Source: Desulfotignum sp. | Lineage (GTDB): Bacteria > Desulfobacterota > Desulfobacteria > Desulfobacterales > Desulfobacteraceae | Direction: 5' to 3' | Assembly (NCBI GenBank): GCA_011390335.1 | Contig: JAABSO010000017.1 | Coordinates: 1-64,000 of the forward strand | DNA length: 64,000 bases | Part shown: in pieces, positions 25,862 through 34,291 of the stretch | Numbering within the stretch: position 1 is the first letter of the stretch | Layout: each line of letters begins with the position of its first letter | Position numbers and translations under genes: made by a program | Notes under the pieces: model-generated | The model's database searches: none | What the model saw: the letters and a program-made list of their open reading frames with translations, nothing else | What the model was told of the DNA's origin: nothing

Positions 25862-26623
25862 TTATAAAATCAATCCGTGGGGGTCACACTTTTCCCGGAG
25901 CAGGGTCAGTTCGGTCTGTGTGGGGACAGCAATTTCAACGGCCCGGTCGGTCCGGATTTCGAACTCCATATTGTCCAGAATCTGATCCGGCGTAATCCCC
26001 GGAAAACAGCCGATCAGAAACATCTGACGGGTGTGTTCATCAAACCCCATCACCCCCATGTCCGTGATCACCTTGTCCGGCCCGCCGGGGGGCAGACCCG
26101 CCTTTTCCCGGCCGTCCGGACCGTCCAGAAACCCGGGGCTGGTAAGATAGTCCAGTTTTTTCTTGAATTTGCGCTTTTCCATCTTCATGAAAATGATGCT
26201 GCGGGAGACAAAGGAGGCCACATCACAGGCCCCGCCGCTGCCGGAAAACCGTACATCCGGGGCATCATACTCTCCGATCACCGTGGAGTTGAGGTTGCCG
26301 TAGAGATCGATCTGGGCCGCCCCTAAGATACCCACGATCCTTGCCCCTGACATGGGATTCTGCATGGTGCAGAACGCTTCCATGAGTCCGCCGTTGGCAG
26401 AGGTATGGTACATGATCCGGGGATCTGCCACCGCCAGGGGAATATCTTCCAGCTTAGAGTCAATGGCGCCGGTCTCAAAAAAGATGACACTGTCCGGGGC
26501 ATTGATATTTTTGGCTGCCATGGCCGCCAGCATGGAGATGCCGGTGCCGCAGAATACGATATCCCCGTTTTTGATCTCCCGGGCCGCGCAGATGGTCATC
26601 AATTCCCTTAATGTATAGTCCAT
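25862..26623 (-). CDS. gctB: CoA-transferase subunit B (glutaconate CoA-transferase-like)
   Basis: A 253-residue class I CoA-transferase subunit. It has MDYTLRELMTICAAREIKNG, the probable catalytic Glu50 in FFETGAI, GAAQIDLYGNLNST, and GSGGACDVASF. It pairs with the subunit A gene 11 bp upstream and would move CoA from an acyl-CoA donor to a free carboxylate. The operon link to a TRAP transporter and the divergent aminotransferase/AOR suggests it activates the acid formed from an imported amine or acid. Glutaconate is only the name of the family; the substrate is unknown. Confidence 0.82.
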   Translation of the reverse strand: MDYTLRELMTICAAREIKNGDIVFCGTGISMLAAMAAKNINAPDSVIFFETGAIDSKLEDIPLAVADPRIMYHTSANGGLMEAFCTMQNPMSGARIVGILGAAQIDLYGNLNSTVIGEYDAPDVRFSGSGGACDVASFVSRSIIFMKMEKRKFKKKLDYLTSPGFLDGPDGREKAGLPPGGPDKVITDMGVMGFDEHTRQMFLIGCFPGITPDQILDNMEFEIRTDRAVEIAVPTQTELTLLREKCDPHGLIL

Positions 26624-26634
26624 GACTTTTTTCC

Positions 26635-27612
26635 TTATTTTCGGTCCAGATTCTTGGCATATCCTCTGTTTCTGTCCGCCAGTATGGATTCCACACGGCC
26701 TCGGCCCACCTTATCCAGCAGGTGGGTATGGGTGGGGCAGTCAAAAACATACGCTGCAAGATACTGCTGATACGCATCATCGTTTTTTGCGGCCCGGGCA
26801 TAGGCGTTCATGTATGCGGCATCATAATCATAATACCGGTAACAGGCGGTGGGATAGGCCCCGAAAGGCACCTTCACCACTGCATCCGCGTGAATGAACG
26901 GGATCTGGTTTCTGTCCGGATCATTTTTGAGATAATCATCATCCAGCAGTTCCTCACAGGTGATGATCAATCTCTTTGCCGCCTTGGCCTGTTCCACATC
27001 GGCAAAGGTCAATCCTTCAATGCGGCAGTTACCCCGGAAATCGGCCATCTGCACATGGATAATGGTCACATCCGGTGTGATGGCCGGCACCAGCACCACT
27101 TTTTTGGTATCGCACCACCCGTCAAAGGGGTTGTCCATTACCACCAGCTTCTGGTTGGGAATTAGGTCATGCTGTTTTCTGAACTCTTTGGGAAATCCCC
27201 ATTTGTTGATGATATCGGTTCCCAGAGAAGACCGCGTGGGCAGAAAGGCAATGCCCATGGCCCCGGCCAGAAACCTGAGGGTCATCTGGAAGTTGGAATA
27301 ATCTTCCACAATAATGGTTTGTTCCTGGACCGCTTTTTTGAACCGGATGCAGGTGGGCATGAACTTGCCGGTGCCGCCATAGGCGATCTCCAGATGGGAC
27401 ACACACCCGGCCCCGATCAGTTCATCCACCCCCTGGCCGTTGGAATGGGCATACACATGCAGATCTCTTGTCTTCTGCCGGATGATTTCATACACCGCCG
27501 CCATGGGGTTGCGGTTCAGGGTAAAGCCTCCGATGGACAGGTGGCATCCGTGTTTTATATATTTGCTTACAGCATCCTTGAGCTGCATCACCTTGTTGTC
27601 TTCTGGTTTCAT
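26635..27612 (-). CDS. gctA: CoA-transferase subunit A (glutaconate CoA-transferase-like)
   Basis: A 325-residue subunit with the CoA-binding-type motif HLSIGGFTLNRNPMAAVYEI and YGGTGKFMPTCIRFKKA, typical of GctA-like proteins. It follows dctM by 56 bp and precedes gctB, so it belongs to the sigma-54-driven dctPQM-gctAB transcript. Length is normal for the family (about 320). Confidence 0.82.
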   Translation of the reverse strand: MKPEDNKVMQLKDAVSKYIKHGCHLSIGGFTLNRNPMAAVYEIIRQKTRDLHVYAHSNGQGVDELIGAGCVSHLEIAYGGTGKFMPTCIRFKKAVQEQTIIVEDYSNFQMTLRFLAGAMGIAFLPTRSSLGTDIINKWGFPKEFRKQHDLIPNQKLVVMDNPFDGWCDTKKVVLVPAITPDVTIIHVQMADFRGNCRIEGLTFADVEQAKAAKRLIITCEELLDDDYLKNDPDRNQIPFIHADAVVKVPFGAYPTACYRYYDYDAAYMNAYARAAKNDDAYQQYLAAYVFDCPTHTHLLDKVGRGRVESILADRNRGYAKNLDRK

Positions 27613-27668
27613 AATCCAATCCTGGTTTCAAATCAAAATAAATACGCCGTGAATATCCCCATTCACCA

Positions 27669-28979
27669 TCATCCCATCATAGCGGGCAGCCACAAGCAGA
27701 TCTGGGGGAAAAGCATGACAATGATCAGGCCGATGGCCTGGAGAAAAATAAAAGGCCCCACAGACCGGTAAATGTCTCCCATGGTAATACCTTCGGGCAC
27801 CACGCCTTTCATGTAAAAAAGCACAAATCCGAACGGGGGGGTTAAATAGGCCATCTGCATGTTCAAAATAAACAGAATTCCGTACCAGAGAGGGTCAAAA
27901 CCCAGACTGGTAATGATGGGCACATAGATGGGCGTGGTGATCATGATAATGGGCAGATCGTCCATGATCATGCCCAGAAAAAAGAGGCTGGCCATCATGG
28001 CAATGAGGACGGTCCAGGGATTAAGGCCCACAGATTCAATGATCTGGGTTAAAAAAGAAGGAAGGGCCAGAGAATTGATGACCGTAGAAAAAGCCAGAGC
28101 CCCGATGATAATCCACAACACCATACTGCCGAGCCGGGAGGTTCTGTACAAAGAAGAGGAAAAAACATCCCAGGACAGCTTGCCGTGAAGGCCCACCACC
28201 CCTATGGCGGCAAGCGCTCCGACGGCGGATGCCTCGGTGGGAGTGGCCAGACCCATGAAAATCGTACCCATGATGGAAAAAATGAGCAGAAAAGGAAGGA
28301 GCAGGCCTTTGAGGGCCAGAAATTTTTCCCCCCAGGTGGCACGTTCCTCTTTGGGGATGGCTGGACAGATGCCGGGCTGGGCAAAACTCCTGATGATGAT
28401 GTAAGTGATATACAACACGGCAAGGAGCAGGCCGGGAAGAATTCCTCCAAGAAACATTTTTCCGATGGAAACGCCGGTAACCGAAGAATAGACGATCATG
28501 GTCACACTGGGAGGAATGAGAAACCCCAGGGCCCCCCCGCTGGAAATACAGCCGATGGCAATCTCTTTTTTGTAGTTCCGGCTGAGCATGGCCGGCAGTG
28601 CGATCAGCCCCATGGTGACGGTGGCAGCCCCCACGATGCCCACAATGGCGGCGATGACGACGCACACCAGCACCGTGCCCACGGCCAGCCCCCCGGGCAT
28701 GGGCCCCAGCCATTTGTAGATCAGTTCAAACATGTCATCGGCAATCCCGGACTTATCCAGCAGGCTGCCGATGAGAATAAATAAGGGAATGGCCATGAGC
28801 ACCTCTCCCGACATCTGGGCAAAGACGGCATGGGGAAGAATCTGGAGTTTGGCCGGCCCCAGAACGGTCACGATAAAAGTCAGCCCCACAGTTCCCAGGG
28901 CGAATGCCACAGGCGTGCCCAGAACAAAGAGCACCACCAGGGCAAGAAACATCAACAGGACAATGATAACCGGGCTCAT
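27669..28979 (-). CDS. dctM: TRAP transporter large permease (DctM)
   Basis: A 436-residue, about 12-span membrane protein of the DctM/IT superfamily: GTPVAFALGTVGL, IPLFILIGSLLDKSG, GALGFLIPPSVTMIVY and LNMQMAYLTPPFGFVLFY. It uses the membrane ion gradient, usually Na+, to import an organic acid delivered by DctP. It overlaps dctQ by 4 nt. Confidence 0.94.
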   Translation of the reverse strand: MSPVIIVLLMFLALVVLFVLGTPVAFALGTVGLTFIVTVLGPAKLQILPHAVFAQMSGEVLMAIPLFILIGSLLDKSGIADDMFELIYKWLGPMPGGLAVGTVLVCVVIAAIVGIVGAATVTMGLIALPAMLSRNYKKEIAIGCISSGGALGFLIPPSVTMIVYSSVTGVSIGKMFLGGILPGLLLAVLYITYIIIRSFAQPGICPAIPKEERATWGEKFLALKGLLLPFLLIFSIMGTIFMGLATPTEASAVGALAAIGVVGLHGKLSWDVFSSSLYRTSRLGSMVLWIIIGALAFSTVINSLALPSFLTQIIESVGLNPWTVLIAMMASLFFLGMIMDDLPIIMITTPIYVPIITSLGFDPLWYGILFILNMQMAYLTPPFGFVLFYMKGVVPEGITMGDIYRSVGPFIFLQAIGLIIVMLFPQICLWLPAMMG

Positions 28980-29491
28980 TTTGCAGATTCCTTTTTGAAT
29001 GTGAGTATGGTGTCACAAATGCCTGCCAATGACTGAAGAATAAACAGGGCTGCAGCAACGGGAACAAAGAGTTTCACCGGTCCCAGGGGCGGTCCCCAGA
29101 CCGTGTAGGAATGCTGGTTGATTTCAAAGGAATGGAGCATGTCTTTGCCCCCCACCCAGAAAAGCACCACAAAAAAGACAAGACACACGATATGTGCGAC
29201 AATATCGGCAAACAGCCTGAACCGAAAAGGAAATCTGCTGTAAACAATGTCCACGCTGACATGCTCTTTGCGCTGCAAAAGCCAGGGACCGGTCAGGGCC
29301 AGATAAAACGCAAAGGAGAATCCGGAAAGTTCATGCACCCAGATGGTGGGGGAGTTGAAAAAATAGCGCATCAACACCTCATAACACAAAAACAGCATGA
29401 TCAGGATCAACACAAAGGACGACAACATCCCCAGGCGCCGATTCATACCCCCTATAAAAGCTATGGATTGTTCCAGTTTCCGCATGGTCAC
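28976..29491 (-). CDS. dctQ: TRAP transporter small permease (DctQ)
   Basis: A 171-residue, four-span protein with FNSPTIWVHELSGFSFAFYL, the DctQ hallmark, and WLLQRKEHVSVDIVYSRFP. It forms the membrane complex with DctM (4-nt overlap) and follows dctP by 77 bp. Confidence 0.92.
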   Translation of the reverse strand: MTMRKLEQSIAFIGGMNRRLGMLSSFVLILIMLFLCYEVLMRYFFNSPTIWVHELSGFSFAFYLALTGPWLLQRKEHVSVDIVYSRFPFRFRLFADIVAHIVCLVFFVVLFWVGGKDMLHSFEINQHSYTVWGPPLGPVKLFVPVAAALFILQSLAGICDTILTFKKESAK

Positions 29492-29568
29492 CCCTATGTT
29501 ACGATGTTAAAATTCACATTCCGGGCTGGTTTCCCATCCCGGAATGTTTTATGCTTTTTTTTTGCCTT

Positions 29569-30600
29569 TTAGTAGCCGAGCTCTTTCAGGTGTTTTCTGA
29601 TCATGTCAATATACTGGGCAGAAAATTCATCTTTTGCAGCCACCTCGTCCCAGATGGCATCTGCGGCTTTTTGGATTTCATCCACAGTGGACTGGGGCAG
29701 AACAATTTTTTCAACCCCTGCTTCCATCATGTCTGTTTCCGCTCTTTTTTCCATCTGCATGAAAGACCTGGTAAAATCCAGGGAAGATTTTTGAATGGCG
29801 TTTTCAAACATCACTTGGAGATGCTCGGGCATGCTGTCGAATTTGGCTTTGTTCACCAGCACTTCCAGGGTCTGTACCCCTGAAAAATCAGGTACCACCA
29901 TGTATTTGCCGACCTCGTGCAGGTTCTGGAGGTAGTTTTCCGCATGGGACCCGCTGACCGTGGCATCGATGGCACCCCGGGACATGGCCACATAAATTTC
30001 GGCAAAAGGGATAAATGTCGTGGACACACCCATACCGTGCAGCATAGTGGCCATGGTACCGGCCGCCCTTACCTTGAGTTTTCTGATGTCTTCCAGGCTT
30101 TCCACACTTTTCCGGGAGAACATGCCATACCCGGGCCACACCATGGCACCGGCATAATACACCCCGTGTTTGGCATACTGGGTGCGCAGAAAATCCAGAC
30201 CCCCTTCTTCATAATAGAAGTTCAGGGTTTCCCACATATCCCTGGGATCTCCGGGCAATGCAAAACTGGTGGCCGCCACCGGCACAATGCCGCCATGGTA
30301 GGCGCCATAGGTGATGGCCATATCAATGGCCCCGGAACCGGTGGTTTCAAATGTCTGGGGAGATTTGACCAGGCCCCCGGGTCCTACCTGGTCAATGAGA
30401 ATCTGACCCTGGCTCATGATTTTCAGGTCATCTGCCATCTGGGCAATGACTTTCCAGCCCGGATGTTCCATTGCATTCACATTCTGGCAGGTGAACCGAA
30501 AGGTCTTGGCCTGAACCGTGGCAGCCAGCCCCATAACAAAGATGAGAGCCAGGGCTGATACCAGCAGTTTTGTCCGGTTGGTCCTGTGATTTCTTGACAT
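29569..30600 (-). CDS. dctP: TRAP transporter substrate-binding protein (DctP)
   Basis: A 343-residue periplasmic binding protein. The Sec signal is LLVSALALIFVMGLAATVQA; the mature part starts KTFRFTCQNVN. It shows DMAITYGAYHGG and LKVRAAGTMATMLHGMG, with the conserved Arg that usually binds a carboxylate. The start (30600) has AGGAGGT just ahead; an in-frame start 24 bp upstream lacks one. First gene of dctPQM-gctAB behind a consensus sigma-54 promoter. The ligand is not evident. Confidence 0.92.
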   Translation of the reverse strand: MSRNHRTNRTKLLVSALALIFVMGLAATVQAKTFRFTCQNVNAMEHPGWKVIAQMADDLKIMSQGQILIDQVGPGGLVKSPQTFETTGSGAIDMAITYGAYHGGIVPVAATSFALPGDPRDMWETLNFYYEEGGLDFLRTQYAKHGVYYAGAMVWPGYGMFSRKSVESLEDIRKLKVRAAGTMATMLHGMGVSTTFIPFAEIYVAMSRGAIDATVSGSHAENYLQNLHEVGKYMVVPDFSGVQTLEVLVNKAKFDSMPEHLQVMFENAIQKSSLDFTRSFMQMEKRAETDMMEAGVEKIVLPQSTVDEIQKAADAIWDEVAAKDEFSAQYIDMIRKHLKELGY

Positions 30601-30663
30601 GCTTACCTCCTGAAAAAAGTTCATAACAATAATGCTTCACACCATTATCCTGAAATCAAACTC

Positions 30664-30679
30664 AGCAATTACCGTGCCA
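30664..30679 (-). promoter_or_regulatory. Sigma-54 promoter of dctPQM-gctAB
   Basis: Reading the minus strand, TGGCACGGTAATTGCT matches the -24/-12 consensus TGGCAC-N5-TTGCT exactly, with GG and GC ten bases apart. It lies 64 bp before the dctP start. Confidence 0.85.
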
Positions 30680-30730
30680 TTTGTCCAATATGCCCCAGTA
30701 TCATGCAGACTGGGATATCAGGCCTTCCTT

Positions 30731-30772
30731 GCCCGGGGCATAATATGCATTTTTGCATATTATGCCCCGGGC
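30731..30772. repeat. 19-bp perfect inverted repeat, probable enhancer (UAS) in the divergent control region
   Basis: Arms 30731-30749 and 30754-30772 are perfectly complementary around a TTTT centre and contain GGCATAATATGC / GCATATTATGCC. It sits between the two sigma-54 promoters, 52 bp behind the dctP promoter, where enhancer-binding activators act. It could also terminate stray transcripts, but the lack of a neighbouring gene end favours a protein-binding site. Confidence 0.6.
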
Positions 30773-30819
30773 TTTCCCGCTATCCCCATAAAATTTATTC
30801 GTCATGAAAACAAAAACTT

Positions 30820-30862
30820 AAGGCATATTCACCCATAAATATGCCTTATTGCATATTTATGC
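30820..30862. repeat. Second GCATAT-containing inverted repeat cluster, probable UAS
   Basis: AAGGCATATT (30820-30829) and AATATGCCTT (30838-30847) are perfect inverted arms; GCATATTTATGC follows (30851-30862). The half-site GGCATAWT is shared with the repeat at 30731-30772, so one regulator probably binds both, most simply the PAS/AAA+/Fis activator encoded at 34269-36044. Confidence 0.55.
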
Positions 30863-30971
30863 AGATATGAAGGAGTTTTTCGGGCACACCAGGCGCAAAC
30901 CGGAAAATGCCGCCACCGGTCTATGGCTAAAACCCCGCCCAGGACCCGCTCTTTGAAATAAACGCCTGCAC

Positions 30972-30987
30972 TGGCATATGTTTTGCT
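30972..30987 (+). promoter_or_regulatory. Sigma-54 promoter of the aminotransferase-AOR operon
   Basis: TGGCATATGTTTTGCT has GG and GC separated by ten bases and matches the sigma-54 -24/-12 pattern. It lies 61 bp before the aminotransferase start and is divergent from the dctP promoter. Confidence 0.75.
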
Positions 30988-31048
30988 CTGTTTATCCATA
31001 CATCACCACAAGGAAACCATATACACACAACTTTTCTGGAGAAATAAA

Positions 31049-32356
31049 ATGACTTCCAACAAAACCCAGTATTTTAATGAACTCCGGCAGGAACACGTGG
31101 CCCAGGGGCCTGCCAACCTGACCCCTGCTGTCATCGCAAAAGCCAGCGGCGCCACCATGACCGATGTAGACGGCAAAACATTCATCGATTTTGCCGGCGG
31201 CATCGGGGTCAACAATGTAGGGCATGCCCACCCCAAGGTGGTCAAAGCCATCAAGGACCAGGCCGACCAGTTCATCCACACCTGCTTTCATGTGGGCATG
31301 TATGAATCCTATATTGAGCTGGCCCGGCAGCTCAATACCCTGGTACCGGGAGATTTCCCCAAAAAGACCATGTTTGCCAACTCCGGGGCCGAAGCGGTTG
31401 AAAACGCCGTAAAGGTAGCCCGGTATGCCACCAAAAGGCCGGCGGTCATCGCTTTTGAGAACGGGTTCCACGGCCGGACCCTGATGACCATGACCCTGAC
31501 CAGCAAGATCAAACCCTATAAATACGGATTCGGCCCGTTTGCCCCGGAGGTATACCGGATCCCCTTTGCCTATTGTTACCGATGCCCCCTGGGATGCACC
31601 TACCCTTCCTGTGATATCGCCTGTGCCGACCTGCTGGAATCGTCTTTTATCACCCATGTGGACCCGGAATCCTGTGCCGCCATCATTGCCGAACCCATCC
31701 AGGGGGAAGGCGGGTTCATCACCCCGCCCCCGGAATATTTTCCAAAGCTGGCCACAATCGCAAAAAAATACGGCATCCTGCTGATAATGGATGAGGTGCA
31801 GTCCGGGGCCGGCCGGACCGGAAAATTTCTTGCATCCGAACACTGGGGCATTGAGCCGGACATCGTCACCCAGGCCAAGAGCCTGGCCGGCGGCATGCCC
31901 CTGAGTGCCGTCACCGGAAGAAAAGAACTGATGGATGCCCCCCATGCCGGGGGTCTGGGCGGCACCTACAGCGGCAACCCGTTGTCCTGTAAGGCGGCCC
32001 TGGCCGTCCTGGAGATCCTGCTCAAGGACAATCTGCTGGAACGTTCCCGTGAACTGGGAGAGATCCTGCAAAAACGGTTCACCGACCTGGCAGACCGCCA
32101 TGAAATCATTGGCGAAGTCCGGGGCAAGGGCCCGATGCTGGCCCTGGAACTGGTCAAAGACCGTCAGACAAAGGAACCGGCTTCTGAAAAAGCCAAGGAA
32201 TTGGTCCGGATCTGCTATGAAAACGGGCTGGTGATCCTCTCCTGCGGCAATTTCGGCAATGTCATCCGGACCCTGATGCCCTTTGTAATCACTGATGAAC
32301 AACTTGACAAAGGCCTGTCCATCCTGGAAGATGGATTCAAGGCTTTGGAAAAATAA
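31049..32356 (+). CDS. Class-III aminotransferase (4-aminobutyrate aminotransferase-like)
   Basis: A 435-residue PLP enzyme of the GabT/OAT family. It has FANSGAEAVENAVKVAR, the FHGRTLMTMTLT motif, IIAEPIQGEGGF, LLIMDEVQSGAGRTGKF and the PLP lysine Lys277 in QAKSLAGGMPL. A Cys-rich insert YCYRCPLGCTYPSCDIAC is present, as in some anaerobe relatives. It should move an omega-amino group to 2-oxoglutarate or pyruvate and leave an aldehyde, which the next gene (AOR) can oxidise. Candidates are GABA, 5-aminovalerate or beta-amino acids. Expression is expected from the sigma-54 promoter at 30972. Confidence 0.88.
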   Translation: MTSNKTQYFNELRQEHVAQGPANLTPAVIAKASGATMTDVDGKTFIDFAGGIGVNNVGHAHPKVVKAIKDQADQFIHTCFHVGMYESYIELARQLNTLVPGDFPKKTMFANSGAEAVENAVKVARYATKRPAVIAFENGFHGRTLMTMTLTSKIKPYKYGFGPFAPEVYRIPFAYCYRCPLGCTYPSCDIACADLLESSFITHVDPESCAAIIAEPIQGEGGFITPPPEYFPKLATIAKKYGILLIMDEVQSGAGRTGKFLASEHWGIEPDIVTQAKSLAGGMPLSAVTGRKELMDAPHAGGLGGTYSGNPLSCKAALAVLEILLKDNLLERSRELGEILQKRFTDLADRHEIIGEVRGKGPMLALELVKDRQTKEPASEKAKELVRICYENGLVILSCGNFGNVIRTLMPFVITDEQLDKGLSILEDGFKALEK

Positions 32357-32380
32357 CCTGACCGGTCCTGTAAATGACCC

Positions 32381-32409
32381 TGCCGGTTCTCATGGATTGA
32401 GAACCGGCA
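32381..32409 (+). promoter_or_regulatory. Intercistronic hairpin between aminotransferase and AOR genes
   Basis: TGCCGGTTCTC (32381-32391) pairs perfectly with GAGAACCGGCA (32399-32409) around ATGGATT. There is no T-run after it, so it is more likely an mRNA-stability or processing element than a full terminator. Confidence 0.45.
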
Positions 32410-32449
32410 AAAATAGACCTGCCGGAAAAACCGGTATTAAGGAGCTGAC

Positions 32450-34213
32450 ATGAAAGGTTTTTTCAACCGCATTCTCATCATTGACGTCACAGCGCAAACC
32501 ACACAGGCCGTGCCGGTAGATGATGCGATCCTCAGGCAGTATATGGGGGGCAAGGGCCTGGCCACCCATCTTTTGCTCACATACAACCCGCCCGGGGTGG
32601 ATCCTCTGGCACCAGAGAACCACCTCATCGTGGGGCTGGGGCCTTTGACCGACAGCCCGGTTTACGGCAGCTGCCGGTACGGCATCTTTTCCAAGTCTCC
32701 GCTCACCGGATTCTATGCGGAAAGCTATTCCGGGGGCCGGGCCGCCCCCGCCATCAGCGGTGCCGGGTATGATGCCGTGCTGGTCAAAGGTGCGGCAACG
32801 GATCCTGTATGGCTGGAGATCAGCGACACAGGCATAGTATTTCATGATGCCCGGGACCTGTGGGGCAAAGACACCTATGAAACCGAAGACGCGGTCAAGG
32901 CATTGTGCGGTAATAAAAATGCCGCTGCCCTGGTCATCGGCCCGGCCGGTGAAAACCAGGTGAAATTTGCCGTCATTGAAAATGATTACTGGCGGTCCGC
33001 AGGCCGCACCGGCATGGGCGCAGTGCTGGGATCCAAAAATATCAAGGCCCTGGTGTTCCATGGGGAGCAGAAAAAAACCTTCCATGATCCAGATGCCATG
33101 AAACAATACGCCAAAACCATGGCCAAAGACCTGAACCAGCACCCGGCCACCCGGACCTACCGGGGACAGGGCACCCCGGTCATGGTGGAGGGATTGAACA
33201 AGGCCGGCGCGTTTCCGGCCAGATACTGGTCCCAGGGCAGCTGTGATCATTATGAAAAAATCAATGCCGCAGCCATGGCCGAAAAACTGGGGGCAAGGCC
33301 CCGGTCCTGCAAGACCTGTTTCATGGGATGCGGCAAACTGGTCACGGTCAAAGAAGGCCGCCATGCCGGACTGAAACTGGAAGGGCCGGAATATGAAACC
33401 ATCTATGCATTCGGCGGGCTGTGCATGATCGACAGCATCGAAGAGATCACCTGGCTCAATGATATCTGTGACCGCCTGGGACTGGACACCATGACCGCCG
33501 GCAACCTGGCGGCCCTGGCCATCGAGGCATCTGACCGGGGAAATATCAAAGAAACGCTGGCATACGGGGATGCAGACGCTGTGGCAGATCTGCTGGAAAA
33601 AATCGCCCGGCGGGAGGGGCTCGGCGGTCTTCTGGCCGACGGCATCAAAACCGCGGCACCGGAGATGGGCATGGCAGACCTGGCTGTTCACGTCAAGGGC
33701 ATGGAGCCGGCCGGGTATGACCCCAGAGTTCTGAAAGGCATGGGCCTGGCCTATGCGGTCAGCCCCCGGGGGGCGTGCCATCTGCGCAGCACCTTTTACA
33801 AGCCCGAGCTGGCAGGCATGATCGATCCGGACCAGATAGACGGCAAGGCTGAAATGTTTCTGGATTTTGAGGACCGGTGCACCCTGTTCGACACCTTTAT
33901 CCTGTGCCGTTTCTACCGGGATTTTTACCCCTGGGAAGAGCTGTCCGCCTTGGTGTCCATGGCCACCGGAACAGACCTGTCCAAAGATGAGCTGACAGCC
34001 ATGGCCGCCAGAGTCACGGACCTGACCCGCCGGTTCAATCTGCAGGAAGGCCTGACCAAAACCGATGATTTCCTGCCCAAACGGCTGCTCACCGAAAAAC
34101 TGCCCAGCGGCAACGGCATCACCGAAGCAGAACTCACCCAACTGGTCCAGGATTATTACCGCCTCAGGGGATGGGATGAAGACGGCATACCGGCCTCAGA
34201 ATCCGGTAAATAA
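32450..34213 (+). CDS. aor: Aldehyde:ferredoxin oxidoreductase (tungsten-bis-pterin)
   Basis: A 587-residue AOR-family enzyme that oxidises aldehydes to acids with ferredoxin. It shows GKGLATHLL, GGRAAPAISGAGYDAV, CDRLGLDTMTAGNLA and the [4Fe-4S] ligands Cys287, Cys290, Cys294 (CKTCFMGC) with the distal Cys486 in FILCRF. AAGGAGCTGAC precedes the ATG. It follows the aminotransferase in the sigma-54 operon, so its aldehyde is probably that enzyme's product. Tungsten supply may come through TupA at 61355. Confidence 0.92.
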   Translation: MKGFFNRILIIDVTAQTTQAVPVDDAILRQYMGGKGLATHLLLTYNPPGVDPLAPENHLIVGLGPLTDSPVYGSCRYGIFSKSPLTGFYAESYSGGRAAPAISGAGYDAVLVKGAATDPVWLEISDTGIVFHDARDLWGKDTYETEDAVKALCGNKNAAALVIGPAGENQVKFAVIENDYWRSAGRTGMGAVLGSKNIKALVFHGEQKKTFHDPDAMKQYAKTMAKDLNQHPATRTYRGQGTPVMVEGLNKAGAFPARYWSQGSCDHYEKINAAAMAEKLGARPRSCKTCFMGCGKLVTVKEGRHAGLKLEGPEYETIYAFGGLCMIDSIEEITWLNDICDRLGLDTMTAGNLAALAIEASDRGNIKETLAYGDADAVADLLEKIARREGLGGLLADGIKTAAPEMGMADLAVHVKGMEPAGYDPRVLKGMGLAYAVSPRGACHLRSTFYKPELAGMIDPDQIDGKAEMFLDFEDRCTLFDTFILCRFYRDFYPWEELSALVSMATGTDLSKDELTAMAARVTDLTRRFNLQEGLTKTDDFLPKRLLTEKLPSGNGITEAELTQLVQDYYRLRGWDEDGIPASESGK

Positions 34214-34254
34214 CTTATATTTTTGAAAAACAAAACATAACGCCTCCAAACAAA

Positions 34255-34291
34255 AACCTCCGGGGCCTTCAATGGGAAGGCCCCGGAGGTT
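34255..34291 (-). terminator. Terminator of the sigma-54 activator gene
   Basis: A 16-bp perfect stem (34255-34270 with 34276-34291) overlaps the stop of the minus-strand gene; on that strand a GTTTTTG tract follows. On the plus strand it closes the aor end but lacks a T-run. Confidence 0.8.

Noticed and set aside
32390-34141. A 583-codon minus-strand frame opposite the AOR gene
   Set aside because: AOR cysteine and cofactor motifs prove the plus strand; the antisense frame has no domain.
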